Positions 45,801 to 59,534 of a DNA stretch of 64,000 bases are shown piece after piece (position 1 is the first letter of the stretch; the number at the start of each line of letters is the position of its first letter). Below the pieces are notes generated by a model. The model was not told the DNA's origin, made no database searches, and saw only the letters and a list, made by a program, of their open reading frames with translations. Position numbers and translations under genes: made by a program. The DNA is from Diorhabda sublineata (taxonomy: Eukaryota > Arthropoda > Insecta > Coleoptera > Chrysomelidae): NCBI RefSeq assembly GCF_026230105.1, contig NC_079483.1:4085312-4149311 (forward strand), given 5' to 3'.

Positions 45801-48800
45801 CTGTCTTTTCATTCTTCTCCTTATCCTGAAAAGTACTGGAAGTGCAGCTGCAAATGTGCCTGTTGTAGTGGTATCTGATGTAAGGACATCAAATAATATA
45901 TAAAATAAAATTTTGGTCCAAAAACACTAAGGAACTAAGAAATTCCATTATCAAACCTTGTCAAATGCCTGCCTCATGTTCAAAAAGAAAATACAAAACA
46001 ATCAACTTCCCCATTAATTTTGTTATACATTTAAATGTTTTTTATTCTATGTTTACAACTTATTCTTAAATTTGGAACGAATATTTTACAAATATTTCAA
46101 ACGATTTTTTTTTCAGGAGTTCCAATAATTAGTCACAAAGATCTCATGATGCACAAAGGTCTTAACGTGCCACCGACTCCCTCACCCGATTCAGCCGTCC
46201 ACTCCGCTTATAGCGTTTTTAGCTCCCCGAATCAATCGCCATTGACACAACGTCACGTAACCCTAACGCCGAATCTTAGTAGAAATAACAGCGACGCCTC
46301 CCATTCGAGCTGTTGCAGTTATAGTAGCGTTTCCGTTTCTGTATCACCTACACAACAGTTTTCGCCGACACATAGTCCAGTACAGGTAAATACATTAAAA
46401 TATCTAAGTACAATTAAACAGTTTACCTTCGGTCTCTGGAGATGATAACTGGCGTCAGACAGTGAAATTGTAAGTGTTGATAGTGTGTAAACCACTAACG
46501 GTTCTTGAAATTTTAACTTAGATAATAGAGGTCTTATTATCAGTGCTGTTTTCATCATCTACAACTCCAGAATTCTAATGAACTCTTGTATTTTTGTTTG
46601 TTTGAAGGTTAGACTTTCTCTCCTACCAGTTTATTGTCCATACAATTTTTTTGCATTTGTTTTTCATTGACAAGGTATATAAAAGAATTCTTATTAGTGC
46701 TTCCTGTTGTCGTAGTACCCTGTAAGGAACTCTGTAAAGAGGTGTGGCTTATTTTTGCTTAAACCTAGAGATCTCTACATTCCAAAGAAGCTATTGGAGT
46801 GATGCAGAACAGGTGCTTCTTCCCTTTTGGTTTCCTCCTATTGTGAGAATTGTTGAACCAGAAGGTAGTTAAAAACTAATAAGGTTGTAAACCACGATTA
46901 ATCAAAAACGTCTAATTCGATCCGATTAAAAGACACGTCTCGTTAGAAACGCGACGATAATAAATAACAAACCTTCTAACTATAACATTCGATCAAATAA
47001 TGTCAAGGTACATCATATTTTGTATATGTATCCGAATCAGCATAAATTATGGATAGACAGTTGTTATTACGGTTAAACATACGGTCATCGACGTTGCCAG
47101 AGGTCACTTCACGTGTTAGATAAAATTAGCTGTTATTCAATGTGTAAGCTAAAAATATACCAGTGATTTTGAAGAAATGGTTTCATTACGTTCCCTCGGA
47201 TTGGAGGTCCCTTACCAACACACTATTTTCAAAACTCTTTTTTATAGGAATGCTCTTCTACTACTATTTGCCCTCTTAGTATCTCTTGACTCTTATGTAT
47301 GTTTTTGTTTTCTACAGCTCCAGAGTTCTAATAAACTTCTGTATCTGTATCGTTTTTAAGGAAGTCGAATCTTCTCCGACACTACTTCTAGAACTAGGGG
47401 TTTCTTTCTTCTTCTTCTCTAAGAGTCTGCTCTTCTGCTAGTTCTAATAAAATCTTATATCTGTTTCAAGACGGTTAGATCTTCTACTATTTTCTTGTCC
47501 AAAGTATTTTTTACAACACTGAGACATTATAGAATTAGGGAGTTCTTCCTCCTCTTTCCCTTGAATCGGATCTTCTGCTAGACTATTTTTCTTAGTGCTT
47601 TCTTATGCCATAGTACTTTTTAAGGAACTCATTGAGGAGGTATAGCTTGACTTCAGTTGAAGTAAAAGTGTACTTAATGCCTCTTCAGTTAATGCCAATG
47701 CCAATAATGCTAAATCGAAAGATGGCTGAACTGAAAAGGTTGATAATTATTGAAAAATGAAAAAATGGCAACAAATTACAAGTAAATTTACACAGTTAAA
47801 AAATTGCAAACATTTGTCCCAAGCTTGTATGTCATTTCAATGAACAGAAGTGTACATTTAACAAATGTGACACTATTTACACCACCACTATACCAACACT
47901 CACAATTACACTGTCCTATGCGCGTTTCGATAACTAAGTTATCATCTTCAGGGACTGAAGGTGAACTTTCTTCAGTCGTCTTCAGAAACTAAAGGTTAAC
48001 TTCCTTCAGTCTCTGAAGAAGATAACTTGGTATAAATAACACTAACAGTTTCAGAAATCCTAACTTAGTGGAAGTGAACCATTATTTGATGGGAATCCAT
48101 ACTGAAATAAATTTTACTCCAAACCATAACAATTATTTCAATCTGCACGTGTTAACTAAATCACCATATTGGAGCCCTACAGTGATTAAAATGTCTGTTC
48201 CATGTATAAATTTAATACACAGTGACCATAACCTTTTTATGTTGGTAGAATGGAAATCTCAGGGGTCACTGTGAGCTCTTACAGGAATGTAGTTAATGTT
48301 GTTTAGTTTAAATGTGGAATGTATCTTCAAAACCTTGTTGTAAAATGAAAATACATGGAAAAAATATAAGAAGCAACTATGATAAAAGAAATATTCTCAC
48401 TTCATGTTTACTTTCTTTATTAAAATTGTTTTCAGAATGATTCTGTTCACTAATAGCTCTTTAATATCCAACTGTATGTTTCTAATACCTACACCTGTCT
48501 AATATATAATTTATATTATGGTAACTGGGCTTTAATTACAAACTGATATCAATTAAATAATTTTAATAACATATTTTCATGTTAATTACAATAATTAAGT
48601 TATTACGAAAGTTAAAAACAGTAGAATGTTAATATCCAATTGATTATCTTCTATTTAGTATAATTATAATTGTTGCGGTTTTTGGAATGATTACATTAAT
48701 GGCATAACAAATTAATATCCTTGGTTTTTTATAATCCTTTCTAATGGTATTAATCCCAACAATTTGATTCGAATATTTATTTTGTACAAGTTTATTCTGA

Positions 48801-51800
48801 TTTATTTCCATTTAGCACAACACTATTTACATAAAACATTTATCATGTTATTAACATATTACCAAATCAAACTTTCCCTTTTTAACAAAGTTGCGCTTGT
48901 TTTGTTGGCATTGTAACATGTTCCTGACCCGATTCGAATATTCTAGATCCTTACCGTTTGTTCCAGATCCATAACGAAATTTCCACAAAAAGTCACACAG
49001 ACAAAGAAATGACTCTTCACTTCGTATGATAATATTTCAAGTAATCCAACAATAGATTATTAATAAAAATAAAACTGTACAGACTTGATAGATGAAATAA
49101 ATATAAACCAATAATACAAACTATATTGCTCTGTATTTCATTATACAGTATGTTTTAAAATTAATTAAATTATTAAAACAAATGAAATCATTTATTTTTT
49201 AAAATAAGTGGTATATTAAATTGTAATTTTTATTTTAGGGTCGACATATGCCTAATATTCACAATAGTCCATTACACCAACATAATTTAATCTATAGGAG
49301 TTTGCAAGACGAAAATCTACAATATTCTACAGAACAAGATGGTTTGGAGGAATCCGAAGATAAAACCGGTATTATACATGCGTCTCTGCCAGCTCAAACA
49401 GGAATATCCCGACAACAGGTACATTTTTTGTAAAGTATTTTCCTGCAAATGGTATTTTATAAGTGTAAAGGCTCCATTTGTTGTCTGGTAGTTGTATAAT
49501 TCTGTTTTGTTGATCCTCTGATCAATTTTATAACCCTATCTCCTTGATTAAATTGTGTAGCTGACTCTTCACATATCTTACTCACCAGCAATAAAAAAAT
49601 TCAATAGCTAAAGGAAATGGAAATTAAATTAAATAAAAAATGACTGATACAACGAAAAAATAAAATATAAAAACATATGAATATCTTTGAAATATGCTGA
49701 CAGAAATAATAAAGAAGGTGAATACTTCGACAAAAATTTAGTAGGTAATGAATAGAAGATTAATGGAATAAAGATGTGAGAAGGGAAGTAGATAACACAA
49801 CAGCAGCATCAATCGTAAAATATACAACAAACAATTTTGAAAAAAAATGAGAAAATCTACTAAACCTGAGTCCGTACTGTCTCACAATGAAAATGAAATG
49901 TTTACCATTGCATCCTTGACAGGTTTATTGTGGTATCCTTTAGTCAACATAAAATGTTGTGCCCTGGCACATACTTTAAATTAGACTCCAGAATTTTGAT
50001 ACTCTCCCTGGCCATGTAAAAAGGCGATTTGGGATCTTTCTCATCTAATCTTCTAAACCTAATTATGTGTAATGTGTCATAATAGGAATTTAACGTCTAC
50101 CAATGCAGCCTTGACAGGTTTATTGTGGTATCCTTCATTTAATGTCAAAGTGTTGTGCTCAGGCACATCCTTTAAATTAGATTCTATAGTTTTGACATTC
50201 TCCTCGACATCTAAGATGCCCATTCGAGGTCTTCCTCATCTATTCTCCTACACCTAAGTCTGCATAGTGCTTTCCAATGGCACCACTTTTTGTCTTACAC
50301 TCTTTCATCAACTTCATTCTTTCCAGGTGACTATTAAGTTTGCTATTATCCCTACATTTTTACGATTGTAACTAAACTAAAAGATTTAATGTAAACTTAG
50401 GAGAATCACATTTGATGACTTGTTTTACCTGTTGTTGAACTGGTTTTCATGTCAACCGAATTTAAGCCTTTTCATCGATACATTTTTGAAATAGAGGCTT
50501 GATGAAGGCTTGCTACAAAGCCATAAAAAGTCTCTGGACCTATCTTGTCTTTTGCTGATTCTTATTCGACTAAAAAACCTTCTTCTTCATTTCCAAGGTA
50601 ATCTAACACTGGCACCTATGGTATCATAAATGTGCTATACTAACTTTTTCTAGGGTATGTATACAGTTCCTCACTAATTTAGACTTTATCTTCTGGAGAG
50701 TGATTAGCTTTTGAGCTATCATTGTACCAGAACAGGTATGCTTTGACAGAGAGGTGTTCTCTGCAGTTTCATCAGCCAGAAATGCTTAAAAAAATAGGGG
50801 CAAAACTAAAGAGGACAATATTCAAACTTAGAAAAGTAACAAAACAAGAAACAATAATAGAAAAAATTAATATTAAACAGGAATTGGTATTGAAACTCCA
50901 TTAAAAACAAAGTAGAAGATCAAGAAAGAAATTGATAGGTAAAATAATGGAACTTGTGGGTTAAAAGAGGAAAATTTCAAAGGAATTCAGAAAAATTCAA
51001 AAAGATGAAAAATATTAGTTTAAATGTATATAAGATGGACCAAAACCCTCTATTGACACTTGAAAAAGTATGAGCAAAAAGAAAGAAAAGAAATTTAGTG
51101 ATTTTGGTTTCTTTGATTTAAGTACTGCTGTATGTCTCAATTTCCAATCTCAAACTGAATCTACACTTATTTCCTATTTCCAAGAAAAATTGTTCTATAC
51201 ACTGATAGTAATGGAACCATCTAGACTTGCTAATTGCGAAAATCAATGTAACTTATGTAATTTGAAACATAATCTTGCAAATAATAGTACTGCTATAATT
51301 TAATATTTTCTTTTAGCTTATTAATAGTCCATGTCCTATATGCGGAGATAAAATATCAGGTTTCCATTACGGTATCTTTAGTTGCGAATCTTGTAAAGGT
51401 TTCTTCAAGAGGACGGTTCAGAATAGAAAAAACTATGTGTGTCTTAGGGGAGCGCAATGTCCGGTTACTGTAGCTACTAGAAAAAAATGTCCCGCTTGTC
51501 GATTCGAAAAATGTCTTCAATGCGGAATGAAATTAGAAGGTAAATGTTCTATTAATTTGTTTATGTTTTCTGTGTCTGGTAACGTTACAATACATTTTAT
51601 CATTTTTGATAACAAAAAGAGCTTCCCTTCATGTGTGTCTTAGCAAATCTTACTCTAAGAAAATTATTTTTATCAATTTAATGGCTTGAGCAAATCTTAC
51701 ACTAAGAAAACTATCGTCAACCATTAATTAGTCTTAGCAAGTCTAACATTAAGAAACATATTTTCAACCATTAATTAGTCTGAACAAATATACTGAGAAA

Positions 51801-54800
51801 TATATTGCCTACAATTAATTTGTCTAAGCAAAATATTTTCATTCATTAATCAGTCATAGCAAATCTTACACCAAGAAAAATATTTTTAACTATTAATTAA
51901 TCTGAACAAATCTTTTTTGGGGAAAAAAATTATGAAAATGAACCGTCGAATATTGGAAATCATTGTTGGAAGGTGTGATTACCTTAGGGTGTGACTAAAA
52001 AGCATCAAAATCGAACTCTGCGAGCTAGGGGACTATTTTCACGTTAGGGTAGCTCAAACCTATTTTTAAACAAAATGGTGACGATTTTGAATGAGAGATC
52101 TAGTAAAATTCCGTAGAGTACAGAAACATGTTCCAGAATACAATAACTTGAATTCAAAGGTTTATTTGCATGAGGATAGGTCACTTTTAATATAATTATA
52201 TCATACAGAAATCAAAAAAATTCAAAACGTTAAAAGTATTGCTAAAATTTACTCCAACTTGATACAGATAATATTTGTACAGAAAATGGTGTAATAGAAA
52301 TTGACTTTTTTTGCATGTGTTCATTTAAAAATAGCCTAATAAACTTGACCTAAGTTTTGAAAGCAACCCCATGCTTGACACTTGGAAATTTTAACCAAAG
52401 ATAAAGCTAACATATCTGAAAACATCCCAAACACAAGATTAAAACACACAAACACACACTTTTAATTATAATGGCAAGAATAAAAGAGGATTTATGAAGA
52501 AAAACTAAAATTTAAAATTAAAGCTATCAGGAAAGAAAACTACCATACTACCATTGAAGAAATGGAAATAAATCTAAAAATAAACAAACCAAAGGAAAGT
52601 ATCACAATACTCAAAAAGGCAAAAAAAGAGCTAAAGTTGAAGCTATCCGAAAAAAAAAACTAAATTGAAGTAATGGAAATAAAATTAAAAAAAATAAAAA
52701 AAAAACAAAGGAAAGTATTTAACAATCCTGAAATGTACCCATAGATTTAACGAGTTTAGGATGTAGTGTACACAGATCCTACGAATTATAAATGGAAAAA
52801 CAAAAGAGGAATCACAAAAAAAACTTGGAAAGGAAAGAGAAAAAAATAAGAGCCAAAGTTAAAGCTATCAGGGAAGAAACCTACCATTGAAAAGATGGAA
52901 AAAATCTAAAAATTTTGAAAAACAAAAGTTACAGAGGCCATAGAAAGACTACCTACAGTCATCGATAAAGATGATACAGAAGGTAATTTTAAGCCTTAAG
53001 AACTGTTAACAGGTGCAGAACAAACTGAGAAAAGAGGGGATACATAGACAGAAACTTCAAAAGATGAACAAAATCCTCATTGAGTCTTATTTAAAAGACA
53101 AAAACCCAAAAAAGACAAAACAAAATTGAGATGAATAGTTTAAGTGACTTCTTTAATTACTTTTTATATTGTTGAATCAAAACAGTGCATCCTCACAAAT
53201 CTGCAATTCTAAAATCCACACATAATTTACACTATAAAAATTAAATTGAATGAAAAATTGGAAAATGTTCCTTATGATTATTCATTGAATTGAGTGCTAA
53301 AAACATCACTTAGTATTGTCAAACTGTCATTAAAGTATGATTGAGCTAGAGAATCCACTATTAAAAAAATGGACTACAATTGGACTACTACTTTAACCGT
53401 TAAGGCTCTACTATTTCGAACCTCAGAGTCTATTAAAGCAATTTTTTATCAGTTCATTTTTGTTAAACTAATATCAAATTAAAATAGGCTCCAAATAATT
53501 ATCTACCTAAATCATTTATGATTTAGTGGAAATAGATTTATAAGGTGGCAACGAAATTAACAAAATCAGATGCTTATTGAAAAGTATTTTATAATTTTTG
53601 ACTAGGATTCTTGCTCTTTTGAATGTCTGAGTATTGGAGATTCAGTTTTCCTCAGTTGTTTCATTTCTACTGCCATCATTCTGCTCTGTTTCTTTACTGA
53701 ACACACTGTTTACGTTACCACTACATTAACACTCACAATCACAGTGTCTGTCGCACGTTTTGATAACCATGTTATCATCTTCAGAGAATTTAGTCTTTTT
53801 GTTTATTATCCAGGGCTATTATTGCGTTGTATACCTTCATTTGTATGGTTTCATTTATTTTTTCCCAAAAATTGTCTTATTTGAGAGCATACTATATTTA
53901 ATTTGCTTTTCTTACTCTGTTAGTTATCTCTTTCGTAGAAATATCTCCAATGTACTCACTTTATTCTTTGTCTTTTTATTATTAAATATACTCATTTTCC
54001 TTTTTCTTCTTGGGGGTGAAAGTAACAATTATTATTTAATCATTTATAACAAATTTAGTAGTATCAAATGGTGTGAATAATAATAGTACAATTATTTAAA
54101 TTGAGAACATTATTTACAAATTTTGAATAAATTTTTTCTCAATTTGGTATTGATACTTGGCTTATTTTTAATTCATTCCAATAGTAAAATAAATGACATT
54201 CATTTTGGTATATACTTAAAGGATTATTACCAACTTATGTCTTAATAAATATTTTTGAATGATATAGCTATCCGTGAAGATCGAACCAGAGGGGGTAGAT
54301 CAACATACCAATGCAGTTACTCCTTACCGCCATCTTTAACAAATCATTCGGATCTAAGAGCCAGCGCTACGGATTTAAGACACATGGGAGACGGTCATCC
54401 AGGTTTAACTGTCAAATTAGAACCACCCGATCCTCAAATGTCACATACCAAACGTATGTTCCCCGGATCAAAAGGTGTTCCTCCATTATTGCAGGTATTT
54501 AACAATAAATTCCACGTCATGAGATCATTTAAGATCTTTGGTTAATAATGTGTGCTCCCTGTACAATACCAATGATATCTACTATATTCAAATGTTTCGT
54601 TTTGTGAATCTAGACGGTTTAAAATGACATGAGTGGTTATAAAAATATGTTTCAATCATGTGGATTGAAGATGTGAAAATGTTTGTAGGCCAGGGTTGAT
54701 AATTTTTGAAACCAAAAAAATCAGAGTAGGATGAAACCCATTGGAAATTAGGGAGAATATAATAAAAATGAATGGAAAATTAAGACGAGAGGGGAGGGAG

Positions 54801-57800
54801 TGAGTTTTTAAGGATAAAAATCGGTTTATGTCTATTTCCGGTAAAACTACAAGTCCTATGGAAAGAAGTGGAAAGGCAAAGTTGTAGGTGATGAAAATAT
54901 GTACAACATTTGTATTTACACTTTCTTCGCATAACTTCAAAATTTCTGTGAAACATTTTTTTTCACGAAATTTGGTGGAAACTTGGGTACCTATTTAAAA
55001 TTTAATTTATTTAATTTGCATTATTTATTTTTTAACCTTATTTTGACGCAATATCAAAAAAGCACCCTAATTTTCAATTGAAAATTGAAAAATTCAATTT
55101 CAGAAAAGATAGCTAAACGCCAAAAAAGTAGCAATTTTTTTATCATTTGTACAATTTGTAATTAGAGTCTAAAAGTTTTATAAATATGTGTTTTTTAGGA
55201 AATAATGGAAGTTGAACACCTTTGGCATTACAATGAATCCGAATTAACCAAACTAAGCACCGACGGCCATTTAGGTAAAGAAGGCTCCAGTGGCGCAGTA
55301 CACAATCTATCCACCCATCCCCTTTTAGCCGGGACTGCTTTGGCTGGTTCAGCGGACACAAATCCAGATTTCGTTGCCAACCTTTGCAATATAGCCGATC
55401 ACAGACTATACAAGATCGTCAAATGGTGCAAGAGTCTTCCACTATTTAAAAATATATCTGTGAGTTATTTAGCCATTATCATAAGTTACAAAAAAAAATG
55501 ATAATAGCTGCCTTCTTTAGGAAAAACCTCTCTCATCCTATAATCCTACCTGCAGAACAAACTCTTTCAAGTCAAAATTACACGACACATAACTGCAACA
55601 TATACAGATGACACTACTATACTTCTATTTCATTAGCACCAAATATTGCTGACAAATTTGGACGCTATTTCCACAATTTTAAAAACTTGGAGAATTAAAA
55701 GTGTTTACTACACCCAAAGGAAGGAGACCTATCCAACTATTATGTAGCAAAAAAAGTGTAAAAAACCTTGGAATTTGTCTGGACCGACAGCTAACCTAAA
55801 GAACACATATACTTACCAAGAGAAAGCAATTGGGTCTAAAATTGAGTGAATAGTACTGATTAGTAGGTGCAAGATTCCAACTGACAATAACAACAATCTG
55901 GTACTACCCAATGCCACATTGAAACCCACCTGGAGTTATAGGACGTTGTATCCAACTCCAAACATAGCAATTCTAGAAAAATATCATTTAAAAATACTAG
56001 ACTTTTCGAAAATGCTCCATGTTTGAATTTCTAGTTTACATGGTTCTGTAATTAGTTTGTAATCTGAAAAGAGGTAATCGATTTTATCTCCAAGCTTTTG
56101 AGTGGTGCATGTTCGGTCGCGTTGTACAAATCAAGGTCTGTTGACAGAAATGGATCTAAGAGGCTAGCAAAGTCCATATCTCGATCGAGGATTCCGGTTT
56201 GTTCATAGATGAGTGACTGTTGGAAAAATCTTCAGCCTTCCTCTCCTCACGTCAGTTTTGTAGCGGGTGTCTGTATAGGAAGTAAAATAATTTTGTTCTT
56301 GAGTCGTTGTTTTAAACAGCACAACATCCAATTCTGAAGGCTCAAAATTCTCCTCCCGCTGGCAAGATATGTCGTTCCTAACGAAGACGGTGAGTTCAAA
56401 GTTATACCTGAATCGGGTCTGTAAGTAGTATCCAGAATGTACAAGATTAACCTTAAATGTTATTGAGTTCACCTTGGTTTCTGCGAGAGCCAGAAGATGA
56501 GGTCTCTTCGTCTGCAGATGTTGGTGTATGGTGTACAGAGTTAATATTCGTGTTAAGACCTAGTATATTGCAGAAATCTACTTTGAAGATATTTTTGCAT
56601 GATAGTTCCTCTAGACCAGAATCCACTTGGAGATGCAAGTGTGCCACATTTACCACTACTATTATTTTCTGTTGTCTACCCCAGAATTTAATGAATTTTC
56701 TATTTGTTTACAGATCGACGATCAAATATGTCTTCTTATAAATTCTTGGTGTGAATTGCTTTTGTTCTCTTGTTGTTTTCGTTCGATGGCTACACCAGGA
56801 GAAATAAGAATATCACTAGGAAAAAGTATAACGTCGGCGCAAGCGCGCGAAATGGGTATGCAAGCGTGTATAGAAAGGATGCTGAATTTTACCGAACAAC
56901 TTCGGAGATTAAGAGTTGACCAGTACGAATATATCGCTATGAAGGTGATAGTTCTACTTACTTCCGGTAAGCTACTTCTGATTATATTGAATAGTACATT
57001 TAAAGTATGACAGCTGAAGCTCAGTGACTATGACTACTAACTACAATAGTGATAATTTAGTTCGCTATTTTAAACAGATTGTTCTTTAACCAACATCTAC
57101 TGTATTTACGGTTTGGTTTGCCTGTAGAAACATTTTAATCACACATAAAAGTAACAAAGACTAGTTTATGCCAGGTTATCCCTAGTAGAGTCATCCATTG
57201 GAGTAATTTAAAGACCAACAACATTAAATCTTTACTGACATAGAGACAACATCTTCAACAGTATTTTGCTCTATACAACTGCTGCAGAATGGTCGGAGGA
57301 ACATGGGGCTTGAAACGCAAAATATTGAACTGGATGTTCAAATCCGTTATACGACGTATCAAAAGCTATGCAGCTTTCATATGGTGGCCAAGAACAAAAA
57401 CCTAAATTCGAGTAACAGTCCTAAATACAGTAACACTACAAGACATTTTAGACTTGCCCCCTTTCTGTGCATTCCATTAAACGTTCATAACACATGAAAC
57501 GCTCTTTTAGGGGCTCCACTTGGTGACTTCGATCGTTGTGGTCACGCTAATAACGTCGTTAATGACGTCATGAATAACGCTCACTACAACCCATGTCAAA
57601 AGTTAGGTCGAAGTGAGCGTTAAAAGAATTCGCGGAATTTTTAGAACTCAAAGCAACAAATATTTTAACCATATGAAGCTAACTCATCATTTGGTGCAGT
57701 AATGGATACTATCAGCACTTTTGAGGAATTCTTGGACGTATCACCAAATATCTTACTATTTTTTCTGTTTTGCCCCAACATTCAAAACGCTTCACAATTC

Positions 57801-59486
57801 ATTCCACTTGGGTTTTACGATTACAGTGCTCTGGAAAGGAAAAGACCGTGGTCTTGAACCTCATTCTCATCAGTGCTTAGTGGAATGAAGACCTTCATAG
57901 AAAGTGAAGCAATAAAGTCATACAAGTAACATGAAGCTCGCGACTTGACTGAGTATTTTAGCATTCTTAAGGAATATAAGATGCTCATAGATATGCTGCT
58001 ATAACTTTCAAACTATGTTTTATCAAAAACTATGATAGTTGACGGCAATGGATGGCGTTTCCACGAGGTTCAATAATATTCTACACTGATGACTTAAAAA
58101 TGGAAAATGGATAAATAGGGGCAAAAATCTATGGACCGGGGAAGCAAGCTTGCTATCCCAATGGGCATTTAAACCTTCCATTCTCAAGGCGGAAACATAC
58201 GCGTTACATGTGCAGCTCGTTGCGCAGTAACTATCTTAATACAAAGAGATTTAACTATCAGAGAGCAGAGCAGCCCTTGACGCTCATAAAATTGAGTCAA
58301 AGCTAGTATGGGACTGCATCAAATCTTTGAACTAATTTTTAAATATTTTATACCACTTGTAAACAGTCTTTAAAGTTGAGAGCTGATCATTATAAGTGAA
58401 TTTCAACTTGAATTAATGTTAATACAAGATCCATGTTCCATATCCATCTTACCAAAACAGTTATAGTAGCAAACTGATAAAGGTTGTCGTTTCTTGTTTC
58501 AACACATTAAGGTATAAGACATAGGTGGGGAACCTGCGGCCTTCGTGGGGTTCTTGTGCGGCCCTTTGCCACCTAGTACAAAATGGTAGAGTTCGTTTCA
58601 AACAACTATTGTACATCAACGCCATGAGAGTGGCGCGAAAAATCCCGCCAAAGACAGTCATATTGTAAGATGACGTCAGAAATCTAGTCTGAAACGGATC
58701 CTAACACGCATGAGCGAAGCTTTGGTCCACAGACTATCCGTTTCAGACTTGGATACTCAATGTTAATTTTTTAAACAGTTTTTAGCGCTCCCAAGTTGCA
58801 ATAAGAATGAACTAAACGAAAAAAAAGCCGGCTTATGTGTGTGTGTTTTTTCTTTTTTGACTTACCATACTACTGCAAGGTTCGCTGGCTATCAACAGGT
58901 CAGGTTTTGATAAAAGTTTTGTCTTTACGACGACAAACTTTTTTTTAACGCTAAAAAGGATCCCATAGAAATCTGGAAAAATGCTGTTGAATATCCATGC
59001 CTTCGAGAATATGCTCGCCGTTTACTTTCTTGCTTCAGAAGTACCTACTGTTGCGTGACAACTTTTTCTCCTATATCAAAAATCAAAACAAATTTAAGAA
59101 CGCAAATTACTGATACACATTTAGAGGATCATTTAAAGCTGTGTGTTACGAAGCTTGATCCAAATATACAATTACTGTCAAACAAAAAACAAAGCCAAAT
59201 AAGTCACTAACTTATTTGGAATAAAAAAATATCTTTGTATTTTTTTATATTATTTTATATGTATATTATATTTAAAATTTTGTAGTATTATATTTTATTT
59301 TTTCTATATAATGCAATAAATTGTTAAATCTATAGAAAAACTATAATAATTTCACAAAAGTCACTTTCTTAGGTCAGCTCTCTTATTGCTGCCTAATTTA
59401 AATGTGGCCTCTAATGGTAAAAAGGTTCCCCACCTCTGGTATAAGACATAGTAGTTGAAATAGATGTAGCATGTAGAAATTGAAGA

Positions 59487-59534
<48 letters not shown>

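Noticed and set aside
53760..54080. 106-codon hydrophobic frame that might be a membrane protein
   Set aside because: Composition follows from T-rich intron DNA; no splice context or signal, and it begins within a dispersed repeat.
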